A stretch of 64,000 nt of DNA from Patiriisocius_A hiemis (GTDB lineage Bacteria; Bacteroidota; Bacteroidia; Flavobacteriales; Flavobacteriaceae). A program made the position numbers and the translations under genes. Location: positions 186,001-250,000 of the forward strand of contig NZ_JAVRHZ010000002.1 of NCBI RefSeq assembly GCF_031846325.1, written 5' to 3'. Of the stretch, positions 57,334 through 64,000 are shown in pieces (within the stretch, counting starts at the first letter, position 1; every line of letters begins with the position of its first letter). A model generated the notes under the pieces. The model saw only the letters and a program-made list of their open reading frames with translations. It searched no databases and was not told the DNA's origin.

Positions 57334-58467
57334 ATGAGCTTTAAAAGATTCATATTTCAGTTACACAAATACTTAGGTTTAACAACAGGTTTGGTTGTGT
57401 TTATAGTGTCTATAACCGGTTGTTGTTGGGCGTTTAGAGACGAGATTGAAAGTCTGTATGATGACTATAAGAAAGTCACGCCACAAGACCAATCTATTTT
57501 AACACCATCAAAAGCGAAGGAATTAGCGAAAGAGGTTTTTCCTAACAACACCGTTCACGGAACACTATTTAAAAAACAAGATGATGCTATTGAAGTCATA
57601 TTCTATGATGCCGAACCAGAATTTTACCAAAGTGTGTTCTTAAATCCGTATTCAGGTGAAGTGATTCAAGTAGATGATCACTTGTCAGGATTTTTTGCAT
57701 TTATTCTAAAAGGACATATGCGACTATGGTTGCCCAAAGCTATTGGCGAACAAGTTGTTGGAGCTTCCATTTTAATTTTCATAATTATTATTATTTCAGG
57801 ATTTATTTTATGGTTGCCTAAAAAGCGTAAAAACCTAAAACAACGTCTAAAATTCGATTGGAAAAAAACCACACGATGGAAACGTAAAAACTTTGATTTG
57901 CATACTGTTGTTGGTTTTTATTTGTGTTCACTCGCATTAATCTTAGCTTTTACAGGTTCAATGATGTCTTACAATTGGTTGAAGTATGTGGTTTATAAAT
58001 CAACAGGTGGCGAAAAAGTGGCTACTTTTATAATTCCTGAAAATAAAAGTGAATCTGGAGAAAGTGATACTAAAATTCCTATGGATTATTTAATTGAAAA
58101 ATTGTCTAAAGAAAATCCAGATGCTGAAAGTTTTGAACTGCACTATCCTAAAACACCAGATGAAAGTATTTACGTAGAAGTTTCAAACAGCAAAGGAATT
58201 TATTATGATTCCGACTTTAGATTTTTTGACCAAAACACATTGGAGGAAATTGAAACACCAAGCATTTACGGAAAATACGAAAATGCAAAAGTAGCGGACA
58301 AAATTCAGCGAATGAATTACGACATACACATTGGAGCAATTGGCGGAATTGCGGGAAAAACTATTGCGTTTTTGGTTAGCTTGCTAACTGCAAGTTTGCC
58401 AGTAACCGGAGTTTTATTGTGGTATGGACGGAATTATAAAAAGAAAAAAAGTTTTAGAAAACATTAA
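57334..58467 (+). CDS. PepSY-associated membrane protein (PiuB-like)
   Basis: This 377-residue protein has four membrane spans and two extracytoplasmic segments, the PepSY_TM topology. First span: GLTTGLVVFIVSITGCCWAF, with the preceding RFIFQLHKYLGL. Later: ILIFIIIIISGFILWLPKKRK, FYLCSLALILAFTGSMMSYNW and FLVSLLTASLPVTGVLLWYGRN. The sequence INLHK-type His (HKYLGL), the HMRLWLP and DIHIGAIGG motifs are those of ferric-siderophore reductases or accessory proteins. It follows the TonB receptor after 60 bp, so the role is likely iron release in the periplasm or inner membrane. Confidence 0.88.
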   Translation: MSFKRFIFQLHKYLGLTTGLVVFIVSITGCCWAFRDEIESLYDDYKKVTPQDQSILTPSKAKELAKEVFPNNTVHGTLFKKQDDAIEVIFYDAEPEFYQSVFLNPYSGEVIQVDDHLSGFFAFILKGHMRLWLPKAIGEQVVGASILIFIIIIISGFILWLPKKRKNLKQRLKFDWKKTTRWKRKNFDLHTVVGFYLCSLALILAFTGSMMSYNWLKYVVYKSTGGEKVATFIIPENKSESGESDTKIPMDYLIEKLSKENPDAESFELHYPKTPDESIYVEVSNSKGIYYDSDFRFFDQNTLEEIETPSIYGKYENAKVADKIQRMNYDIHIGAIGGIAGKTIAFLVSLLTASLPVTGVLLWYGRNYKKKKSFRKH

Positions 58468-58879
58468 AGTTTAGTGCACAACTTGCCATTCCACACACTT
58501 TTACGCCAACGCTACATCCAAGCAAAAAAGAGCGTTCCATTACATCGTAAAAGAAACATTTGAGAAGAAAACTTTTGAGTAAGTTAGTTTTATATTTACT
58601 ATGGCTTGTGCTATCTGGAATTGGGACAAATCATAAATAGAAAGTAAATACATAAACGGAATAGTTAGTGCTTATATAAAAAGATGAAATAAATACTGTG
58701 TACAACAATGCATATATTTTATGTCTCGTTTCCGGTTAAATTTGAATCTCCCCAATTAATCGTAAATTGTCCTGACGGATAAATCCGTCGGCGCGGCGTC
58801 ATAAGTATAACAACAATTGCAATGTTAATAGTTATCTTACTAATAGACGGTACTGCCCACGCAATAAAATTAAATAAAG
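58468..58879. other. Gene-free stretch with a GC-rich patch
   Basis: The 412-bp region after the PepSY gene has no convincing ORF. It contains a short GC-rich patch, GACGGATAAATCCGTC (58774-58789, 7-bp arms around AA) followed by GGCGCGGCG (58790-58798), which stands out in very AT-rich DNA. I see no terminator directly after PepSY and no transposon remnant. It may be a scar of past insertion. Confidence 0.45.
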
Positions 58880-59248
58880 ATGAAAGTAACACCCGAAAAA
58901 AATGAAAAAGTTTCCAATATGATATTTGGAACCATTTATCCGCTTTATCTCAACAGATTGGAAAAAAATGGTAGAACAAAAGAAGAACTTAACCAGGTGA
59001 TTAAATGGTTTACTGGTTTTGATGAAAATGCTTTACAAACACTTATTGATGAAAAAGCAAGTTTTGGAACATTTTTTAATAAAGCTAAAATACATCCAAA
59101 CGCACATTTAATTAAAGGAGTTGTTTGTGGGTATCGAATTGAAGAAATAGAAGATGAATTTGAAGTGTATAAGCAATGTAGGCGTATGGAAAAACTAATT
59201 GATGAGCTAGCAAGAGGCCGTAAAATGGAAAAAATACTTAGAAAATAA
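58880..59248 (+). CDS. DUF2200 family protein
   Basis: This 122-residue protein matches DUF2200, a compact helical family of unknown function. Family points are IFGTIYPLYLNRLEKNGRTKEELNQVIKWFTGF, IDEKASFGTFFNKAKIHPNA, and the ending KQCRRMEKLIDELARGRKMEKIL. No catalytic motif is known. The domain is often found in single-copy, patchily distributed genes, which fits acquisition by transfer. It ends in a hairpin terminator (59249-59278) that it shares with the convergent sdhB. Confidence 0.85.
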   Translation: MKVTPEKNEKVSNMIFGTIYPLYLNRLEKNGRTKEELNQVIKWFTGFDENALQTLIDEKASFGTFFNKAKIHPNAHLIKGVVCGYRIEEIEDEFEVYKQCRRMEKLIDELARGRKMEKILRK

Positions 59249-59280
59249 AAAGCCAAGTAATGTTACTTACTTGGCTTTGT
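59249..59280. terminator. Terminator between DUF2200 and sdhB
   Basis: AAAGCCAAGTAA (59249-59260) pairs with TTACTTGGCTTT (59267-59278), a perfect 12-bp stem with a 6-nt loop. It lies between convergent genes. Confidence 0.8.
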
Positions 59281-59302
59281 TAAATATAAATATTTGAATT
59301 AT

Positions 59303-60049
59303 TTATCCTTTTAAACTAGCAGAAAGGTATTCTCTATTCATTCTTGCTATATTTTCTAAAGAAATTCCTTTAGGACATTCTACTTCACATGCTCCTGTGT
59401 TAGTACAGTTTCCAAACCCTTCTTTATCCATTTGTGCAACCATATTCATTACACGTGTAGTAGCCTCGACTTGTCCTTGTGGCAATAAGGCATATTGAGA
59501 AACTTTTGCCGAAGTAAATAACATAGCACTCGCATTTTTACAAGCGGCTACACATGCTCCACAACCAATACAAGTTGCCGCATAAAAAGAATCGTCTGCA
59601 TCTTCTTTTTCAACAGGAATTGCATTTGCATCTATAGTATTACCAGATGTATTTACTGAAATATAACCTCCTGCATGTTGTATTCTATCAAAAGCACTCC
59701 TATCTATCATTAAATCTTTTACTACCGGAAATGCTTTTGCTCTAAATGGTTCTATTACAATAGTATCCCCATCTTTAAACTTACGCATATGTAATTGACA
59801 GGTAGTTACACCTCTATCTGGACCATGTGGCTCCCCATTAATTTGTAAGGAACAGCTTCCACAAATCCCTTCTCTACAATCATGGTCAAACACAACAGGC
59901 TCTTCTCCTTTGTTAATTAATTCTTCATTAAGCACGTCCAGCATTTCTAAAAAAGACATATCACCTTCAATCCCATTAATAGGATAAGTTTGCATACTTC
60001 CTTTAGCAGCTGCATTTGCTTGTCTCCAAATTTTTAAAGTTAATTTCAT
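59303..60049 (-). CDS. sdhB: Succinate dehydrogenase iron-sulfur subunit
   Basis: SdhB carries electrons from FAD of SdhA to the quinone site through three iron-sulfur clusters. The [2Fe-2S] ligands are in CREGICGSCSLQINGEPHG and CQLHMRKF; the [4Fe-4S]/[3Fe-4S] ligands are CIGCGACVAACKNASA and CTNTGACEVECPKGI. At 248 residues it matches the Bacteroidetes type, whose N-terminus starts MKLTLKIWRQ. It follows sdhA after 6 bp on the minus strand, in the order C-A-B, and ends at a shared terminator with DUF2200. Confidence 0.97.
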   Translation of the reverse strand: MKLTLKIWRQANAAAKGSMQTYPINGIEGDMSFLEMLDVLNEELINKGEEPVVFDHDCREGICGSCSLQINGEPHGPDRGVTTCQLHMRKFKDGDTIVIEPFRAKAFPVVKDLMIDRSAFDRIQHAGGYISVNTSGNTIDANAIPVEKEDADDSFYAATCIGCGACVAACKNASAMLFTSAKVSQYALLPQGQVEATTRVMNMVAQMDKEGFGNCTNTGACEVECPKGISLENIARMNREYLSASLKG

Positions 60050-60055
60050 AAGTCT

Positions 60056-62071
60056 TTATTTATAGGAACGTGTTTTTAATTCTATATTCTCAAATACTAA
60101 TTCTTCTTTATGCAGTTCGGCATCCTTAGGTTCTCCCTTATATTCCCATGCAGCTACATATTTATAATTTTCATCATCACGAAGCGCTTCTCCTTTTTGC
60201 TCTCCACTCTGTTCAACACTTTCTTCTCTAAAATGACCTCCGCAAGATTCGTTTCTATCTAACGCATCCTTTGCAAATAATTCTCCTAGTTCTAAGAAAT
60301 CTGCAACGCGGCCTGCTTTTTCAAGTTCTTGGTTTAGTGTATCTGCCGTTCCTGGCACCTTTACATTCTCCCAGAAATCTTTTCGTAAGGCAGAAATTTC
60401 TTCGATTGCTTCACTAAGCCCTTGTGCATTTCTTGACATTCCGCACTTATTCCACATAATCTTACCTAGTTTTTTGTGGTAATAATCAACAGAGTGCTTT
60501 CCTTTTCCACTCATTAATTTTGTAATGCGGTCTTGCACTTCTTGTTCAGCTGCAGCAAACTCTGGAGTATCTGTTGATATTGTGCCTGTTCTAATGTCGT
60601 TAGACAAATAATCTCCAATAGTGTAAGGCAACACAAAATATCCATCTGCTAGTCCTTGCATTAATGCAGAAGCTCCTAATCTGTTTGCTCCATGATCACT
60701 AAAGTTACATTCTCCAGTTGCATATAACCCTTCTACAGTAGTTTGTAAATTATAATCTACCCATAGACCTCCCATTGTATAATGTACTGCAGGGTAAATC
60801 ATCATAGGTGTTTTGTATGGGTTTTCATCAACAATCTTCTCATACATTTGGAAAAGGTTTCCATATTTATTCTCTACTACTTTAGCCCCAAGCTCATATA
60901 TTTTTTCTTCTGAAGGATTTTCTATCTTATTAATTTTAGCTTGCTCTTTTCCGTAACGTTGTATTGCACTTGCAAAATCTAAATAAACCGCTTCTCCTGT
61001 CTTATTTACTCCAAAGCCAGCATCGCAACGTTCTTTTGCAGCTCTAGAAGCTACATCACGTGGCACTAAGTTTCCGAAGGCTGGGTAACGACGTTCTAAA
61101 TAGTAATCTCTGTCTTCTTCTTTTAATTCAGTTGGCCTCAATTTTCCAGCTCTTATGGCTTCAGCGTCTTCTTTTTTCTTTGGTACCCAAATACGTCCAT
61201 CGTTTCTAAGTGATTCTGACATCAAGGTTAATTTAGATTGATGATCTCCAGAAACTGGAATACAGGTTGGGTGAATTTGTGTATAACAAGGGTTTGCAAA
61301 GAAAGCTCCTCTTCTATGGGCTCTCCAAGAAGCTGTCACATTACTTCCCATGGCATTGGTTGATAAGAAAAATACGTTTCCGTATCCTCCAGAAGCAAGT
61401 ACTACAGCGTGAGCCGAATGTCTTTCTAATTCTCCTGTAACAAGATCACGAGCAATAATTCCTCTCGCCTTACCATCAATTTTAACTACATCTAGCATCT
61501 CATGACGGTTGTATGCTTTTATTTTTCCTCTGTTAATCTGCCTATTCATTGCAGAATAAGCTCCTAACAAAAGTTGCTGTCCTGTTTGTCCTTTTGCGTA
61601 AAAAGTTCTAGATACCAACACACCACCAAAAGAACGGTTATCTAGCAACCCTCCATATTCTCTTGCAAAAGGAACTCCTTGTGCTACACATTGGTCAATA
61701 ATGTTTGCTGAAACTTCTGCCAAGCGATACACGTTTGCTTCTCTAGAACGATAGTCTCCTCCTTTTACGGTATCATAAAAAAGACGGTAATTACTATCTC
61801 CATCTCCTTGATAGTTCTTCGCAGCATTAATTCCACCTTGTGCAGCAATAGAATGCGCACGTCTTGGAGAATCTTGGTAACAAAATGTTTTTACATTGTA
61901 TCCTAGTTCTGCTAAGGTAGCAGCAGCACTTCCACCTGCAAGCCCAGTACCAACAACGATAACATCTATGTTTCGTTTGTTTGCAGGGTTTACAAGGTTA
62001 ATTGTGTTTTTATGGTTCGTCCACTTATCTGCTAAGGGTCCTTCTGGTATTTTAGAATCTAATATTGACAT
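60056..62071 (-). CDS. sdhA: Succinate dehydrogenase/fumarate reductase flavoprotein subunit
   Basis: SdhA oxidises succinate to fumarate with covalently bound FAD. The dinucleotide site is VIVVGTGLAGGSAAATLAELGYNV. The flavin-linked His is in RRAHSIAAQGGINA. The substrate site includes QIHPTCIPVSG and HYTMGGLWVDYNLQTTVEGLYATGECNFSDHGANRLG, with the catalytic Arg nearby. The 671-residue length is that of the Bacteroidetes type-B enzyme, larger than the E. coli subunit. It lies 10 bp after sdhC and 6 bp before sdhB on the minus strand. Confidence 0.98.
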   Translation of the reverse strand: MSILDSKIPEGPLADKWTNHKNTINLVNPANKRNIDVIVVGTGLAGGSAAATLAELGYNVKTFCYQDSPRRAHSIAAQGGINAAKNYQGDGDSNYRLFYDTVKGGDYRSREANVYRLAEVSANIIDQCVAQGVPFAREYGGLLDNRSFGGVLVSRTFYAKGQTGQQLLLGAYSAMNRQINRGKIKAYNRHEMLDVVKIDGKARGIIARDLVTGELERHSAHAVVLASGGYGNVFFLSTNAMGSNVTASWRAHRRGAFFANPCYTQIHPTCIPVSGDHQSKLTLMSESLRNDGRIWVPKKKEDAEAIRAGKLRPTELKEEDRDYYLERRYPAFGNLVPRDVASRAAKERCDAGFGVNKTGEAVYLDFASAIQRYGKEQAKINKIENPSEEKIYELGAKVVENKYGNLFQMYEKIVDENPYKTPMMIYPAVHYTMGGLWVDYNLQTTVEGLYATGECNFSDHGANRLGASALMQGLADGYFVLPYTIGDYLSNDIRTGTISTDTPEFAAAEQEVQDRITKLMSGKGKHSVDYYHKKLGKIMWNKCGMSRNAQGLSEAIEEISALRKDFWENVKVPGTADTLNQELEKAGRVADFLELGELFAKDALDRNESCGGHFREESVEQSGEQKGEALRDDENYKYVAAWEYKGEPKDAELHKEELVFENIELKTRSYK

Positions 62072-62081
62072 AGCTTATATT

Positions 62082-62747
62082 TTAGTGGGGTATTTGATTA
62101 AAATGATGATATAGAGCAATAAAAATAAATCCTAGCGGAATTACAATTGCATAAAACTTAGTAAAACCTTGTAAAGCTTTTGAGTACTTATTATTAAACC
62201 CTACACTCTGAAAAGCTGAAGAAAACCCATGCCATAAGTGAAACATAAGTAAAACAAAGGACAGCACATATAATCCCACTCTAACTGGGCTTTCAAACTT
62301 ATGAACTGTCTCTGCATAATATCTTGTAGCATCTTCAGGATGAGACTCAATGTATTTGTGAATCATTTCAGGAATCCAAAAATCATAAAAATGCAATCCT
62401 AAAAAAGCAAGGATTACTAGCCCTGAAATAATCATATTTCTTGAAGCCCAACTCGAATTAGTGCTTCCTGCATACTTCGCATATTTAACAACACGTGCAT
62501 TTCTATTTTTAATTTCTAAAATAAATCCCATAACAAAATGAAATACTACTCCAAAAATTAGAATAGGCTGCAATAGTCCTTGTACAAGGCCATTTGTACC
62601 CATAAAGTGGGACCAAGAGTTAAAAGTGTCCGGTGCAATTACCGAGGTAAAGTTTATAACAAAATGTTGTCCTAGGAAGAAAACCAGAAACAAACCAGAA
62701 AGTGCCATAGCCACTTTTCTAGCAATTGAAGAATTTATTAATCCCAT
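62082..62747 (-). CDS. sdhC: Succinate dehydrogenase cytochrome b subunit
   Basis: This 221-residue membrane anchor binds heme and quinone for the SdhAB head. Five hydrophobic spans are visible with the first helix MALSGLFLVFFLGQHFVINF, where His is a heme ligand, and later HLWHGFSSAFQSVGFN and LGFIFIALYHHFNQIPH, with further His. A single fused b subunit with no SdhD is normal for Bacteroidetes (class B type). The N-terminus GLINSSIARKVAMALSG is typical. It has its own promoter (62780-62811) that overlaps a terminator hairpin and leads the sdhCAB operon. Confidence 0.95.
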   Translation of the reverse strand: MGLINSSIARKVAMALSGLFLVFFLGQHFVINFTSVIAPDTFNSWSHFMGTNGLVQGLLQPILIFGVVFHFVMGFILEIKNRNARVVKYAKYAGSTNSSWASRNMIISGLVILAFLGLHFYDFWIPEMIHKYIESHPEDATRYYAETVHKFESPVRVGLYVLSFVLLMFHLWHGFSSAFQSVGFNNKYSKALQGFTKFYAIVIPLGFIFIALYHHFNQIPH

Positions 62748-62779
62748 TATGGTCGTGTTTTAGCTAAAATTTTGATATA

Positions 62780-62811
62780 CAAAAATACGGCTCAAAAGGG
62801 TGATTGCCAAA
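62780..62811 (-). promoter_or_regulatory. sdhCAB promoter, within the upstream terminator
   Basis: On the minus strand, TTTG (62811-62808), 20 bp, then TATTTTTG (62787-62780) make a full Bacteroidetes promoter. The transcript would start near 62773, some 25 nt before the sdhC ATG at 62747. It lies inside the terminator stem of the preceding gene. Confidence 0.7.
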
Positions 62812-62838
62812 CAATCGTATTCCTTTTAAGCCGTATTT
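62783..62838 (-). terminator. Long hairpin after the BNR-repeat gene
   Basis: AAATACGGCT (62783-62792) and AGCCGTATTT (62829-62838) form a perfect 10-bp stem with inner AAAAGG/CCTTTT and GATTG/CAATC pairs. It ends in a T-run on the minus strand, so it would terminate the BNR-repeat gene whose stop is at 62855. Confidence 0.75.
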
Positions 62839-62854
62839 AGAATTATTATAAATG

Positions 62855-64000
62855 CTATTTAATCTCTAACATAGTTTCAGCCATCATACCTCCCTGAGAA
62901 ACGAGAATTTTATACATTCCCTTAGGCAAATAATATGTTCCGTTATCTGCCTTACTAACTGAAACATCTTTCTTCCCTAATGCCTTTCTCCCTTTTTCTG
63001 AAATAGATAAGTTATACTTAACAATGTTAATACCTTTATCAGTAGTTTCAGTCCATTCTTTTAATACAGTTCCGTCTTTAGTAGTTATTGAAATTTTAGC
63101 TTTATCACTATTAGGCACATAAAGTTGAATATCTTTATTTGGCTCAAAATAATCTCCAAATTGATTAAAACCAGTACTTCCCCATCTTCTTGAAGTTCGA
63201 ACTGGAGAAGTTTCAGCTACTAAAACTTGGTTCATGTTTACAGTTGAAAGTTGCTGAAGTAAAGTAATATCTGCTACATAAATAGAACGACCATGTGTTC
63301 CTACCACTAAGTCTTTATCTCTTTTCTGAATTACTAAATCATGCATGGCAACATTAGGTAAGTCGCTCCCAAAAAGTTCCCAGCTATCCCCTCTATTGAA
63401 TGAAACATACAGCCCATTATCTGTACCTGCATATAAAATATTCTCATTTTCTGGATCTTCCTTAACTACATTTACTGGAGATGCTGGCATATTACTCGCA
63501 ATAGATTTCCATGTAGCTCCATAATTTTCAGAAACATAAATATAAGAGGTAAAGTCATCCCAGCGATACCCGTTTAAAGCAACATACACTCTTTCTTTTT
63601 TGTGGCTTGAAGCAACTACTCTACTTACCCATAAATCCTTTGGAAAAGAAGTTGAAACTTTTGTCCAACTACCGCCTCCATTTTTGGTAACATGTACTAA
63701 CCCATCATCACTCCCAACATAAATAAGTCCGAATTGAAATGGTGACTCTGAAATACTTGATAGTGTCCCATAAGCAACATTACCTGGCTTTCCACCATTG
63801 GTTAAATCTCCAGATATAGCCTCCCAATCGTTGCCTTGATTCATGCTTCGCATAAGTTTATTCCCCCCTAAATACAATATATCTTGGTTGTGGGCACTTA
63901 ATAAAATTGGTGTTTGCCAATTAAATCGATACGGACTTTCACCTAATTCATGTTTTGGCTGAATGTATTTCTGACCATTATTCTCTAAATCTAATCTAAA
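62855..64000 (-). CDS. BNR/VPS10-like repeat protein, C-terminal part (runs off the right edge)
   Basis: The frame is open to the window edge, so the gene continues upstream beyond 64000; the apparent start at 63877 is internal. The 382 residues present have repeats of about 45, each with a beta-propeller blade: YLGGNKLMRSMNQGNDWEAI, IYVGSDDGLVHVTKNGGGSW, YVSENYGATWKSIASNMP, YAGTDNGLYVSFNRGDSWELF, then GTHGRSIYVADI. These are sortilin/VPS10 or BNR-type Asp-box repeats, often mis-annotated as glycosyl hydrolases. The end (about 120 residues) is an immunoglobulin-like domain with no T9SS tail evident. The function is unknown. Confidence 0.8.
   Translation of the reverse strand, partial: FRLDLENNGQKYIQPKHELGESPYRFNWQTPILLSAHNQDILYLGGNKLMRSMNQGNDWEAISGDLTNGGKPGNVAYGTLSSISESPFQFGLIYVGSDDGLVHVTKNGGGSWTKVSTSFPKDLWVSRVVASSHKKERVYVALNGYRWDDFTSYIYVSENYGATWKSIASNMPASPVNVVKEDPENENILYAGTDNGLYVSFNRGDSWELFGSDLPNVAMHDLVIQKRDKDLVVGTHGRSIYVADITLLQQLSTVNMNQVLVAETSPVRTSRRWGSTGFNQFGDYFEPNKDIQLYVPNSDKAKISITTKDGTVLKEWTETTDKGINIVKYNLSISEKGRKALGKKDVSVSKADNGTYYLPKGMYKILVSQGGMMAETMLEIK

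Noticed and set aside
63877..64000. Treating 63877 as the start of the BNR-repeat gene
   Set aside because: The reading frame stays open to the window edge with repeat-like sequence, so the start is outside the window.

Overview
The window is chromosomal DNA from an AT-rich member of the Bacteroidetes, most likely a marine-type Flavobacteriaceae. Support comes from promoter boxes of the Bacteroidetes form (TAnnTTTG at about -7, TTTG/TTG at about -33), type IX secretion sorting tails (27130-28590, 37877-39502), a CarboxypepD_reg-headed TonB receptor, the DUF1800/DUF1501 pair, near absence of Shine-Dalgarno sequences, and local gene orders such as prs-rplY-pth and DUF4286-rsmA-mgtE. No rRNA, tRNA, CRISPR array, transposase or phage gene was seen.

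Layout. 1-12.4 kb is mostly housekeeping: the end of prs, rplY, pth, ribF with an HTTM membrane protein, serS, a TPR protein, DUF4286-rsmA-mgtE, a cupin, a 2-hydroxyacid dehydrogenase and a VOC protein. 12.4-17.7 kb holds a TM2 protein, a small arsenic operon (arsR, DUF6428, arsC, no efflux pump), a PAS histidine kinase with its receiver, a flavodoxin-like protein and a glycine-zipper protein. 17.7-22.4 kb has a fused PlsC/GNAT acyltransferase, aspartate kinase, an acetyltransferase and fructose-bisphosphatase. 22.4-25.7 kb is a four-gene module: coiled-coil protein, roadblock/longin-like protein, Ras-like GTPase, and histidine kinase with a degenerate receiver. 25.7-42.7 kb mixes TerB, a TspO-like membrane protein, a T9SS-exported beta-propeller-like protein, a PLP enzyme, mfd, a thioredoxin-like lipid- or envelope-facing protein, YraN and LD-carboxypeptidase, DUF1800/DUF1501, metG and a histone-deacetylase-like hydrolase. 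42.7-49.3 kb is a signalling block: a transmembrane TPR/LuxR regulator, a secreted TPR-CHAT (caspase-fold) protein, and an anti-sigma-like TPR protein with its ECF sigma factor. 49.4-59.3 kb carries DUF4412, an AraC regulator with two look-alike target promoters, an AhpD-like protein, a cupredoxin, a short SSB, and an iron-uptake pair (TonB receptor plus PepSY protein) that may be acquired. 59.3-64 kb is sdhCAB and the end of a BNR-repeat protein.

The best candidates for an under-described system are the GTPase/roadblock/kinase module (22469-25692) and the CHAT/anti-sigma/ECF module (44970-49294). A second theme is a family of short palindromic repeats. These sit between genes (about 8.05, 11.95, 33.16 and 34.95 kb) and in two places appear to have been absorbed in frame into proteins: metG at 41141-41170 and the deacetylase at about 42115-42160. 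All assignments rest on reading motifs by eye; no database search was run.
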